DNA of 53,705 nt from Pseudomonadota bacterium (GTDB lineage: Bacteria; Pseudomonadota; Alphaproteobacteria; Caulobacterales; Caulobacteraceae), in assembly GCA_019348195.1 (NCBI GenBank), contig JAHWJX010000009.1:1-53705 (forward strand). The letters are read 5' to 3'. Below are positions 17,997 to 25,770 of the stretch, piece after piece. Position 1 is the stretch's first letter. Every line of letters starts with the position of its first letter. A program made the translations under genes and the position numbers. The notes beneath the pieces are model-generated. The model saw only the letters and a list, made by a program, of their open reading frames with translations. It searched no databases and was not told where the DNA came from.

Positions 17997-18545
17997 TTAG
18001 TAGCCGTACGGATAGTAGGTCCGGCGCGCCCGGCGGCTCGAATAGCCGTAGCCGTAGCTCGACTGGCCGTAGCCGTAGCTCGACTGGCCATAGCCGTAGT
18101 GGGGCTGGCTGTAGCCGTACTGGGGTTGGCTGTAGCCGTACTGGGGCTGGCTGTAGCCATAGCTGCGTTGCGAGTAGCCGTAGCTGGGCTGGCTGTAACC
18201 GTAGCCGTACGGCTGGCTGTAGCCGTAGCTGGGCTGGGCGTAGCCGTACGAAGGCTGGCTGTAGCCGTAAGACCCGCCGTAGCCAGAGCCCTTGCCCACC
18301 TGGGAGCCCACGATGGCGCCAAGAGCGCCGCCGATGATGGCCCCTTCGGTGCGGTTGCCACGACGGGCGACGTTGGAGCCGACAACGGCCCCGATGCCGC
18401 CGCCGACCACCGCTCCAGCCACCACACGGCCGGAACGGTCGTAGTCGTAGCCATTGTAGTAGCCCTGGGCGGAGGCGGCGGTCGCCCCCGTAAGGGTCAA
18501 GCCGAGGACGGCGGCGCCGGCCAGGGCGGAACGAGCGAAGTTCAT
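17997..18545 (-). CDS. Exported glycine-zipper protein with YGYSQ low-complexity tail
   Basis: 182 residues. Signal peptide MNFARSALAGAAVLGLTLTG (cleavage after ASA), then a glycine-zipper segment at about residues 38-85 (VVAGAVVGGGIGAVVGS, AIIGGALGAIVGSQVGKG), which usually forms two membrane-inserted helices. Residues 92-168 are a low-complexity array of seven-residue units such as YGYSQPQ, YGYSQPS and YGYGQSS, ending in an Arg-rich RRARR and YYPYGY. The start at 18545 places the signal peptide at the N-terminus. A 26-nt gap separates it from the upstream glycine-zipper gene, so the two may share a transcript, and a strong terminator follows. An outer-membrane or periplasmic location is likely; function is unknown. 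Confidence 0.82.
   Translation of the reverse strand: MNFARSALAGAAVLGLTLTGATAASAQGYYNGYDYDRSGRVVAGAVVGGGIGAVVGSNVARRGNRTEGAIIGGALGAIVGSQVGKGSGYGGSYGYSQPSYGYAQPSYGYSQPYGYGYSQPSYGYSQRSYGYSQPQYGYSQPQYGYSQPHYGYGQSSYGYGQSSYGYGYSSRRARRTYYPYGY
18041..18271 (-). repeat. Imperfect 21-bp tandem repeats encoding YGYSQPx units
   Basis: The phrase ctgtagccgtactggg and variants recur at 21-bp spacing (visible at about 18109-18160), encoding seven-residue Tyr/Gly/Ser/Gln units. Some units are interrupted by two-residue YG insertions, so the array is degenerate. Confidence 0.8.
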
Positions 18546-18571
18546 TCTGGACTCCCGATCTAGATCAGAGC

Positions 18572-18985
18572 TTAGCGCCACCGGCCGTCGGGCTGGAGGC
18601 AAACGGAACGGCCGCCGGCGATCGCCTTGCAGGCGGGCCGCGAATAGCCGGGCTGGTAAGCGTAGGCTCGGTGCTGAGCCTGGCGGTAGGCGGCCTGGCA
18701 GCCGGTCCGACGACCGATCTCCTGACCCGCGGCCGCCCCGGCGAGAGCGCCAAGCGCCTTGCCTTCCTGCTTCGTGTTGTCGGCGGCGATCCTGCCGCCC
18801 AGGAAGTAGCCGGCCACCGCGCCCACGCCGCCGCCGACGATGCGGTGGTTGCGCTGGGTTGGCCCGCAGGGGTTGGACAGGTAGGGCGCAGCTTGCGCGG
18901 CGGCCACGCCCGGCAGGGCCACGGTGGCGGCGGCGGGAGCGACGACGGTCGCAGCCGCGGCCAATAGGCTGAGCGTCTTGCGCAT
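18572..18985 (-). CDS. Exported glycine-zipper 2TM domain protein
   Basis: 137 residues. Signal peptide MRKTLSLLAAAATVVAPAAA, a Cys-containing segment (YLSNPCGPTQRNH), then a glycine-zipper pair (RIVGGGVGAVAGYFLGGRIA, KALGALAGAAAGQEIGRRTG). The C-terminus is Tyr/Gln/Cys-containing (CQAAYRQAQHRAYAYQPGYS) and resembles the start of the neighbouring YGYSQ protein's tail. It belongs to the broad 2TM glycine-zipper group associated with the envelope (Rick_17kDa-like). It precedes the YGYSQ gene by 26 nt on the same strand, and its promoter region is shared with the divergent RNA methyltransferase gene. Confidence 0.8.
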   Translation of the reverse strand: MRKTLSLLAAAATVVAPAAATVALPGVAAAQAAPYLSNPCGPTQRNHRIVGGGVGAVAGYFLGGRIAADNTKQEGKALGALAGAAAGQEIGRRTGCQAAYRQAQHRAYAYQPGYSRPACKAIAGGRSVCLQPDGRWR

Positions 18986-19106
18986 GGTTCGATCTCCTCT
19001 TCGTTTCCGGAACCGCTTTGGGCGGCGTCGAGGATGGGTTTAGAGGTCCCCGCCTGAACGCCGTTTGAGCGTGCCGTTCATACTTGTTCACCTTGTCGGA
19101 GGACCG

Positions 19107-20411
19107 ATGCGAAGCACGAGCCGCCGTCGCCCTACACAACGCCCAAGCTCGGCTCCGGCTCCTGCGACGCAAGCGCGCGAAGTCGAGATCGCGGCGATGG
19201 GTGCGCAAGGTGACGGGGTGGCGGAGGAGGGCGGCTTTGTCCCGTTCACCCTTCCCGGCGAGCGGGTGCAGGCGGGGTTCGCCGGAGATCGGGGCGAACT
19301 GCTGGAGCTGCTCCGGCCCAGTTCCCACCGCGCCGAGCCTCCCTGTCCACACTTCTTCGCCTGCGGCGGTTGCGCCCTGCAGCACTGGGCGCACGAGCCC
19401 TACCTGCAGTGGAAGGCCGAGCAGGTCCGGCTGGCGCTGGCTCGTGAGCGGTTGGAATGCGAGATGCTCCCCGCCTACGCCGCGCCGCCCTGGTCGCGGC
19501 GGCGCTTCGCCCTGCACGCCCGGCGTGGGGCCGGGCCGAACGAAGCGCGCCTGGGCTACAAGGCGCGACGGTCGTGGGATCTGGTCGAGATCGAGACCTG
19601 CCCGATCAGCGACAGGCGGCTGGTCGAGGCCCTGCCGGCGCTGCGGCGTCTGGCCGCTCCCTTCCTGGAGCATCCCAAGAGCGCGCCGACGCTCCACGTC
19701 ACCCTGACCGAGACCGGACTGGACGTCGATGTGACGGGCGTGGAGCGCAAGAGCGGCGGCCTGTCCGCCCCCGCCCGCCGCCGCGCCGCCGAGGCCGCCT
19801 CCGCAGCCGGCTTCGCCCGGGTGACCATGAGCGGCGAGGTCGTCTACGGCGCTCGGCCCCCGGTGGTGCGGCTGGGTCCGGCCAGCGTGACCCTGCCGCC
19901 CGGCGCCTTTCTGCAGGCGGTGCCCGGCGCTGAGGCGGCCATAGCGGCCGACGCGGTGGAGGCCGTCGCGGGCGCACGGCGGGTGCTGGACCTGTTCTGC
20001 GGTGTGGGCACGTTCAGCTTCCGCCTGGCGGAGCGCGCCACGGTTCACGCGGTGGACAGCGCGCCTGAAGCCGTCGCCGCGCTCAGGGCCGCCGTGGGCG
20101 CCACGCCGGGCCTGAAGGCGCTCACCGCGGAGGTGCGCGACCTCGACCGCCGCCCGGTGCTGGCGATGGAGTTGAAGAAAACCGATGCGGCCGTGTTCGA
20201 CCCGCCCCGGGCGGGCGCCGCGGCCCAGGCCGCCGAGCTCGCCCGGGCGCCCAGCCTGCAGACCGTCGTGGGGGTGTCGTGCAACCCGGCCACCTTCGCC
20301 CGCGATGCGCGCCTCCTTGTGGACGGCGGCTTCACCCTGGCGCGCGTGCGCCCGGTGGATCAGTTCCTGTGGTCACCCCATATGGAACTGGTCGGCGTCT
20401 TCATCCGGTAA
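19107..20411 (+). CDS. RNA (uracil-C5) methyltransferase, RlmD/TrmA family
   Basis: 434-residue SAM-dependent RNA methyltransferase. An N-terminal TRAM-like domain (VEIAAMGAQGDGVAEEGGF, FTLPGERV) is followed by the iron-sulfur cysteines CPHFFACGGC plus a later Cys in IETCPIS. Then come the Rossmann SAM site VLDLFCGVGTFSFRLA and the catalytic-loop motif VSCNPATFARDA with the nucleophilic Cys. Family members methylate U1939/U747 of 23S rRNA or U54 of tRNA; which target applies cannot be told by eye. ATG 19107 has GGAGG 5 nt upstream and is preferred over a start 14 codons earlier. The next methyltransferase gene begins 8 nt later. Confidence 0.9.
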   Translation: MRSTSRRRPTQRPSSAPAPATQAREVEIAAMGAQGDGVAEEGGFVPFTLPGERVQAGFAGDRGELLELLRPSSHRAEPPCPHFFACGGCALQHWAHEPYLQWKAEQVRLALARERLECEMLPAYAAPPWSRRRFALHARRGAGPNEARLGYKARRSWDLVEIETCPISDRRLVEALPALRRLAAPFLEHPKSAPTLHVTLTETGLDVDVTGVERKSGGLSAPARRRAAEAASAAGFARVTMSGEVVYGARPPVVRLGPASVTLPPGAFLQAVPGAEAAIAADAVEAVAGARRVLDLFCGVGTFSFRLAERATVHAVDSAPEAVAALRAAVGATPGLKALTAEVRDLDRRPVLAMELKKTDAAVFDPPRAGAAAQAAELARAPSLQTVVGVSCNPATFARDARLLVDGGFTLARVRPVDQFLWSPHMELVGVFIR

Positions 20412-20419
20412 GCCCTGCC

Positions 20420-21463
20420 TTGAGCGATCAACCCCGCCCCGCCTTCACCGCTGACGTGGCCAGCCAGCGCGTGCGCTCCTTGACGCGGGCCGCCTGGTAC
20501 GCCGGCGCGGCCGCGGCCGGGCGCCTCATCGTCCGCCCGGAGCTCGGGGGCGAACCGGAAGCCAGGCTCGACATGCCGGCGCCCTCCCGCGCAGCCATCC
20601 GCCGCGCCTATGGCGAAGCCTTCGCCAAGGACGCCCGGGACGTCGCCACGGGCCTGTACCCCGCCGCGCCCGACGGGGTGGAGCCGCTCAAGGCCGTGCG
20701 CAGCGCCGCCGATGTGATCGCTGACGCTCGCGCCGTGGAGGCCCGCCGCCGCCGTCAGGGCGGAACCGAAGCCCGCGCCGAAGCCGGTTCGGACGCCTTT
20801 CCCACCTACTACCGCCAGAATTTCCACTTCCAGTCCGGGGGCTGGTTCACGGCCGACAGCGCCCGCCGCTATGAAGATCAGGTCGAGACCCTGTTCGCCG
20901 GCGCCGCCGGCCCCATGCGCCGCCGCGCCCTTTCGCTGCTGGCCCGCGCCTGGCGCGGGCGCGACCACCGCGGGCTGCGCGTGCTGGACCTCGCTTGCGG
21001 CTCGGGCGCTTTTCTCGCCGACCTGCGGCGCACCTTTCCGCGGGCGCACCTTGCGGGTCTCGACCTCTCGCCCGCCTACCTCGCGGAAGCCCGCAGCCGC
21101 TCGGGCGTGGCGGCGAGGGTGCAAGCCCCGGCCGAGCGGCTTCCCTTCGCCGACGGCAGCCTGGACGCCGTCACCTGCGTTTATCTGTTCCACGAACTGC
21201 CCCCGCGCGTGCGCCCCCAAGTAGCCGGCGAGATCGCTCGCGTGCTCAAGCCCGAGGGCGTCTTGGCCCTGGCCGACTCCGTCCAGGGCGGCGACGAGCC
21301 GGAGCTTCGCCGCATGCTGCAAAGCTTCCCGGCCTATTTCCACGAGCCCTATTACGGGTCCTACCAGGAGCTGGACGTGCCGGCCCTGTTCGCCGGGGCG
21401 GGGCTGACGTTCGAAGGGTCGGACAAGGCCTTCCTGACCAAGGCCTGGCTGTTCCGGAAGTAG
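20420..21463 (+). CDS. Class I SAM-dependent methyltransferase
   Basis: About 347 residues if it starts at TTG 20420, the first in-frame start after the preceding gene; no clear ribosome-binding site is visible, so the start is uncertain. The N-terminal half holds NFHFQSGGWFTADSARRYEDQ, VETLFAGAAGPMRRRAL. The C-terminal half has a canonical SAM site (VLDLACGSGAFLADL, LAGLDLSPAYLAEAR), then LDAVTCVYLFHELPPRVR and LKPEGVLALADSVQGGDE. This is the UbiE/SmtA-like layout. The long N-terminal extension is shared with a subgroup I recall from cyanobacteria and alphaproteobacteria; the substrate is unknown. Probably co-transcribed with the upstream RNA methyltransferase. Confidence 0.85.
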   Translation: MSDQPRPAFTADVASQRVRSLTRAAWYAGAAAAGRLIVRPELGGEPEARLDMPAPSRAAIRRAYGEAFAKDARDVATGLYPAAPDGVEPLKAVRSAADVIADARAVEARRRRQGGTEARAEAGSDAFPTYYRQNFHFQSGGWFTADSARRYEDQVETLFAGAAGPMRRRALSLLARAWRGRDHRGLRVLDLACGSGAFLADLRRTFPRAHLAGLDLSPAYLAEARSRSGVAARVQAPAERLPFADGSLDAVTCVYLFHELPPRVRPQVAGEIARVLKPEGVLALADSVQGGDEPELRRMLQSFPAYFHEPYYGSYQELDVPALFAGAGLTFEGSDKAFLTKAWLFRK

Positions 21464-21688
21464 AGCGCTGCCCGCAGCGCATCCCCACAGGTCGTCACCC
21501 TCGCACCTGTTCCGAGGGCCCAGGGTTGAGCGAGCCGTGCCCACCGAAGCGGACCTACTGCAGCGCCCGCCTCGACTTTCCGCTTAGCCGGATCCTGGGC
21601 CCTCCGACCAAGTCCGGGGGTGACGTCCTGTTTGGTGCTGGCGTTCGGAACGGGTCCCGCGCGGCGAGATCGGTGATCGACGTACAGC

Positions 21689-22768
21689 TCAAAACAGCGC
21701 CAGTTGATCGCCCGGCTTTTCCGGCACGCGGAACTGCTCCAGGTCCAGCGGCGCCCAGTTCCGGTTCAGCCCAAATCGCGTGCACGCCAGCTGGAAGCGT
21801 TGCGCGATCAGCTCCGCGATCGGCCCTCCGCCCGTCTGCCGCTTGCGCCATTGCGGGTCGTAGTCCCGCCCACCGTGCATCTGCCGCACCAGCGACATCA
21901 CGCGTCGCGCCCGGTCCGGCCGCTCCAGCTCCAGCCATTCCCGGAACAGGTCCTTGATCTCCAGCGGCAGCCGCAGAGCCACATAGCCGGCGTTCACCGC
22001 CCCGGCCTCGGCCGCCCGCTCCAGCACCGCCTCCAGTTCGTGGTCGTTCAGGCCCGGGATCACGGGCGCGAACATCACCGTCACCGGACAGCCCGCCGCC
22101 GCCAGCCGCCGGATCGCCTCCAGCCGCCGCTCGGGCGTGGCCGCCCGCGGCTCCATCGCCCGCGCCAGCTTGCGATCCAAGGTGGTCACGCTGACCGCCG
22201 CTCGGGCCAGGTTCGCCTGCCCCATGGGCCCCAATATATCCAGGTCCCGCGTGATCGCCTGCGACTTGGTGATGATGGAGAAGGGGTGCCGGAAGCGCTC
22301 CAAGGTCTCCAGAATCTCGCGCGTGACCCGCAAGTGGCGCTCCGCCGGCTGGTACGGATCGGTGTTGCCGCCGATCTGGATGTTCTGGACCCGGTACCGC
22401 GCCCTGCTCAGCTCGGCGGCCAGAAGGCGCCCTGCGTCCGGCTTGAAGAACAGCTTGCTCTCGAAGTCCTGCCCGGGGCTCAGCCCCATGTAGGCGTGTG
22501 CCGGACGAGCGTAGCAATAGACGCAGCCATGCTCGCACCCCCGGTAGGGGTTGATCGACTGGTTGAAGCTGATGTCCGGGCTGTCGTTGGTGGTCAGGAT
22601 CACCCGCGCCGTTTCGGCCGTAACCGTGGTGCGGAGTGGGGCGGGCGCTGAATCGCCTTCCCGCCAGCCATCGTCGAAGTTCTCTCGCTCCAGGCTTTCG
22701 TACCGCCCGGAAGCGTTGGACCGCGCGCCGCGTCCTTTTTGGGCCGGAGCAGGGGAGGACGGGAGCAT
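21689..22768 (-). CDS. PA0069-family radical SAM protein
   Basis: 359 residues. The radical SAM motif GCEHGCVYCYARPAH (Cx3Cx2C) binds the 4Fe-4S cluster. It is preceded by VILTTNDSPDISFNQSINPY and followed by IQIGGNTDPYQPAERH and FSIITKSQAITRDLDIL, all characteristic of the PA0069/SplB-related family. The N-terminal 45 residues are polar and poorly conserved. Members are widespread in proteobacteria; their reaction has not been established to my knowledge. It stands alone between convergent and divergent neighbours. Confidence 0.9.
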   Translation of the reverse strand: MLPSSPAPAQKGRGARSNASGRYESLERENFDDGWREGDSAPAPLRTTVTAETARVILTTNDSPDISFNQSINPYRGCEHGCVYCYARPAHAYMGLSPGQDFESKLFFKPDAGRLLAAELSRARYRVQNIQIGGNTDPYQPAERHLRVTREILETLERFRHPFSIITKSQAITRDLDILGPMGQANLARAAVSVTTLDRKLARAMEPRAATPERRLEAIRRLAAAGCPVTVMFAPVIPGLNDHELEAVLERAAEAGAVNAGYVALRLPLEIKDLFREWLELERPDRARRVMSLVRQMHGGRDYDPQWRKRQTGGGPIAELIAQRFQLACTRFGLNRNWAPLDLEQFRVPEKPGDQLALF

Positions 22769-22930
22769 GCAGGAAATGTACCCGAGTCCCAGAACAAAAC
22801 AAGAACCTAGTCCGGCAGGTCGTGAGGTGGCTCAAAGTCTGGGTGCGAGTTCGACGTGCAGGGCGGTGGGCCCGGCACACGGGGTCCCCCGAGCCGGGCG
22901 ACGCTGCCCTTGGTCGAACAAGCTGGATAG

Positions 22931-22963
22931 ACATCCTGAGCCTCAGCCTGTCGAAGGACGAGC
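22931..22963 (+). repeat. Dispersed intergenic repeat (CCTGAG...CTGTCGAAGGAC type)
   Basis: The segment catcctgagcctcagcctg followed by tcgaaggacgagc matches a short palindromic repeat that I know to be scattered in intergenic regions of many alpha- and gammaproteobacterial genomes (CTTCGACAGGCTCAG in the other orientation). It ends exactly at the ATG of the glycosyltransferase gene, so its GAAGGACGA serves as that gene's ribosome-binding site. Confidence 0.65.
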
Positions 22964-23638
22964 ATGACGGGCCCGATTTCGGTGATCATCCCAACGCTGA
23001 ACGGCGCCGCGAGCTTGGCCGACTGCCTGCGAGCGCTGGATGGGCCGCTCGTGCACGAGGTGATCGTCGTCGACGCCGGCTCGTCCGACGACACCCGGAA
23101 GGTCGCCGAGCAGGCCGGGGTCCGCGTTCTCGGTCCCCTCCCGCCCTCGCGCGGCGGGCAGCTCCGCGCGGGTTGCGCCGTGGCGAGGGGCGAGTGGCTG
23201 CTCGCGCTGCACGCCGACACCCGTCTCGCGCCGGACTGGGCCGAGGCGGCCGGGCGCCATCTCGCGAATTGGTCGGGCCGGGCGGGCTGGTTCACCTTCG
23301 CCCTCGACGATCCTCGCCCGGTGGCCCGTCTCTGGGAAGTCGGAGTGGGGCTGCGCAGCCGTCTGGGCTGGCCCTACGGCGATCAGGGTCTGCTGATCTC
23401 CCGCCCGCTTTACGAGGAGGTTGGCGGCTACCGCGACCTGCCGCTCATGGAGGATCTGGATATCGTCCGCCGTCTCGGGGCCAAGAGGTTGCGCGGCGTC
23501 GGCGCTCGCGCGCTCACCAGCGCGGAGCGCTACCAGCGGAACGGCTACCTCAAGCGAGGCCTGCGCAACTGGGCCCTGGTCAGCCGATGGCTGGCCGGCG
23601 CCGACCCCAAGGACCTCGCCCGGAGCTATCGCCGGTGA
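22964..23638 (+). CDS. TIGR04283-type family 2 glycosyltransferase
   Basis: 224-residue cytoplasmic GT-A glycosyltransferase. Starts MTGPISVIIPTLNGAASLAD, with nucleotide-binding EVIVVDAGSSDDT, a DxD-like LHADTRLAPDW and the acceptor region PLMEDLDIVRRL. The companion gene begins inside its stop codon (GTGA overlap) and encodes the TIGR04282/DUF2064 protein almost always paired with this family. The pair's product is not established. The ribosome-binding site is donated by the dispersed repeat directly upstream. Confidence 0.9.
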   Translation: MTGPISVIIPTLNGAASLADCLRALDGPLVHEVIVVDAGSSDDTRKVAEQAGVRVLGPLPPSRGGQLRAGCAVARGEWLLALHADTRLAPDWAEAAGRHLANWSGRAGWFTFALDDPRPVARLWEVGVGLRSRLGWPYGDQGLLISRPLYEEVGGYRDLPLMEDLDIVRRLGAKRLRGVGARALTSAERYQRNGYLKRGLRNWALVSRWLAGADPKDLARSYRR

Positions 23639-24231
23639 ACCGGCCGACCCTGATCGTCTTCGCGCGCGCACCCGCGGTGGGCGTCGGCAAGACACGCCTG
23701 GCGCGCGACGTGGGCCGGGTCGAGGCCTGGCGGGCCTATCGCGCCATGAGCCTTCCGCTGATCCGGAGTCTCGCCCGCGATTCGCGCTGGCGCACCGTGG
23801 TGCGGATGGCCCCGGACCGCGCCTCTTGGCCGGGCGTGGAGAGCGAAGGGCAGGGCGGGGGCGGCCTGGGTGAAAGGCTTCAGGCCGCCTTTCGGGCGCA
23901 CGCGCGGGGCCCGGTCGCGGCGGTCGGCGCCGATGCTCCGGACGTCACCCCCGAACGGGTCTGGCGCGCCTTTCAGCAGACCAAACGCGCCGGCGTCGTC
24001 CTGGGCCCGGCGGAGGACGGCGGCTTCTGGATCCTGGCCATGGACGCCCGCCGCGCCCGCACGGTCCGCTTTCCCGGCGTGCGCTGGTCCAGCCCGTACG
24101 CCCTGGCCGACACCCGCGCCGTGCTGGGCGGTCGCGCTCTACTGCTGGAGACCCTGCTGGACGTCGACACCGGCGAAGCGCTTCGGCGTTGGCGCCGCGT
24201 CCAGCCGCGGATCGATCGTAGCCGCGCCTGA
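23635..24231 (+). CDS. DUF2064/TIGR04282-family nucleotidyl- or glycosyltransferase-like protein
   Basis: 198 residues starting at GTG 23635, which overlaps the preceding stop by 4 nt. Motifs: LIVFARAPAVGVGKTRLAR (N-terminal nucleotide-binding loop), AAVGADAPDVTPERVWRAF, VLGPAEDGGFWILAM and a C-terminal VRWSSPYALADTRAVL. The fold is GT-A/CofC-like. It invariably accompanies TIGR04283 glycosyltransferases, implying a joint sugar-phosphate or nucleotide-sugar step. The last 93 nt overlap the 3' end of the convergent lytic transglycosylase gene, which is unusually long for such an overlap. Confidence 0.88.
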   Translation: MNRPTLIVFARAPAVGVGKTRLARDVGRVEAWRAYRAMSLPLIRSLARDSRWRTVVRMAPDRASWPGVESEGQGGGGLGERLQAAFRAHARGPVAAVGADAPDVTPERVWRAFQQTKRAGVVLGPAEDGGFWILAMDARRARTVRFPGVRWSSPYALADTRAVLGGRALLLETLLDVDTGEALRRWRRVQPRIDRSRA

Positions 24232-25734
24232 AGCCACCGCGTCCAGCGTAGCGGAATCGCGGCCGAACAGCCGGCGATAGATCCAGTAGTTGGCCATGAC
24301 GCGCTCGACGTAATTGCGCGTCTCGGCGTAGGGCAGGCTCTCGATGTGCATGAGTACGTCGTCGTCAGCGCCCAGCTTGCGCCGCGTGCTGAGCACCGCG
24401 CCCCGCCCCCCGTTGTAGGCGGCCAGCGCGCGAAGAAGATCGCCCTCCACCCCGGCCTGGCGCAGCAGCTGCGCCAGATAGGTCTGCCCCAGGCGCAGGT
24501 TGAACGCGGGGTCGTGCAGCGGGGACGGATCGGCCCGCAGTCGTGGATCCCCGGCCACCTCCGCCGCCGTGGCGGGCATCAGCTGCATCAGCCCGCTCGC
24601 TCCTACCCGGCTTCCCGCCCGTGGGTTGAACCGGCTTTCCTGGCGCACCACCGCATAGACCAGCGCCGGGTCCAGGGTGAACCCGCCCTGCGGCCGCAGG
24701 TCCGGCGTAGGGAAGTCCGCGGGCCGGAACCGCCCGCCGTCCTCACCCAGCGGCACGCCCGCACTCGAAGCCAGCGCCAGCCAAGCCTGCCGTCCTGTTT
24801 CGTCCCTGGCCGAAGCCAATCCCAGCCGCAGCTCCGCCGCGGCGTCCTCCAACTCGCCCACCTGCACCAACGCGGCGGCTCGCCGAGCCCGCGCTTCCTT
24901 GGCCACCAGAGGGGCGAGGTCCACGAGCTCCGTCACCCGGGCCGCCTCCACCAGCTCGGCGGGGGGCGGCGCGATCTCCGGCTCCAGCCCCAGCTGGCGC
25001 TCCGCGATCAAACCGTAGAAGGTGGTCGGATAGGCGGCGGCCTGTCGCAGGAACTCCGGCGCCATCTCCGGCGAGCCTCCGGCCGTGGCGGCCCGCGCCG
25101 CCCAGAACCCGCCCGCAGCCCGCAGCCAGGGACTCTCCGACCCGTCCCGCGCCACGGCGGCGAAGCGGCGCAGCGCCTCCTCGAACCGGCCCATGCGAAA
25201 GGCCGCCAGCCCAGCGATCCAGGTCTCCCCCGAGGCCGCCGCCGCCTGGTAGGCCGCTCGGGTCTCGCCCGAGTAGAACAGTTCCCGCGCGCTCCGCCCC
25301 GCGGCGCTCGGGCCCTCGGCTGCAGGCCGGGGTCGCCCCACCAGATCGGCCCAGCGTCGGGCGCCGCCTACCGCGGCGGGCCGGGCGGGCTCCGGAGCCC
25401 CAGCCGGTTTACGCTGCAGCGCCAGGGCATGCACCCGGGCCGCCTCCGGGTGCTCACCATAGCTCTCCAGCCAGGCCGCAAGCTCGGAGTACGTCGCCTT
25501 GTGATCGGGGCTGAGCAGCTTTCGCAGCTGCAGGTGGCCGCGCAGGGACGGGTCGGAGGCCTGCGCCGCGTGCGTCTCCGCCGCAGCGAACTCGCCCTGC
25601 TCGGCCGCCGCAAACGCGGCCGCATAGATCTGGGCGTCCCAGGGCGACAGCGGCTTGGGCGCCGTCTGGGCCTGAGCGCCCGTGGCCAAGGCGGCCACGC
25701 CGACGGTCAGCAGCAGGGATCGGATAAACCGCAT
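24139..25734 (-). CDS. Soluble lytic murein transglycosylase (SLT domain)
   Basis: 531-residue periplasmic peptidoglycan-cleaving enzyme. Signal peptide MRFIRSLLLTVGVAALATGA; a helical TPR-like superhelix from about 30 to 360 (AAFAAAEQGEFAAAETHA, AFRMGRFEEALRRF); then the SLT catalytic domain with YAVVRQESRFNPRAGS (catalytic Glu), GASGLMQLMPATA and LRALAAYNGG. The C-terminal 30 residues lie beyond the domain and are encoded in the 93-nt overlap with the convergent DUF2064 gene. The family produces 1,6-anhydromuropeptides during wall turnover. It follows the uracil-DNA glycosylase-like gene by 36 nt on the same strand. Confidence 0.93.
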   Translation of the reverse strand: MRFIRSLLLTVGVAALATGAQAQTAPKPLSPWDAQIYAAAFAAAEQGEFAAAETHAAQASDPSLRGHLQLRKLLSPDHKATYSELAAWLESYGEHPEAARVHALALQRKPAGAPEPARPAAVGGARRWADLVGRPRPAAEGPSAAGRSARELFYSGETRAAYQAAAASGETWIAGLAAFRMGRFEEALRRFAAVARDGSESPWLRAAGGFWAARAATAGGSPEMAPEFLRQAAAYPTTFYGLIAERQLGLEPEIAPPPAELVEAARVTELVDLAPLVAKEARARRAAALVQVGELEDAAAELRLGLASARDETGRQAWLALASSAGVPLGEDGGRFRPADFPTPDLRPQGGFTLDPALVYAVVRQESRFNPRAGSRVGASGLMQLMPATAAEVAGDPRLRADPSPLHDPAFNLRLGQTYLAQLLRQAGVEGDLLRALAAYNGGRGAVLSTRRKLGADDDVLMHIESLPYAETRNYVERVMANYWIYRRLFGRDSATLDAVASGAATIDPRLDAAPTPKRFAGVDVQQGLQQ

Positions 25735-25770
25735 GCCTGCCGGCTTAGTTCAACAGGGTTGACGTCCCGT

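Noticed and set aside
18986-19106. Stress-sigma (GGAAC...CGTT) promoter between the divergent glycine-zipper and methyltransferase genes
   Set aside because: A GGAAC and several CGTT occur, and TGAACG/CGTTCA form an inverted pair, but no GGAAC-CGTT combination has the required 16-18 nt spacing.
17997-20048. 683-residue minus-strand reading spanning several genes
   Set aside because: It runs antisense through the RNA methyltransferase and out of frame through the glycine-zipper gene. Only its last 182 residues (from 18545) form a real gene with a signal peptide.
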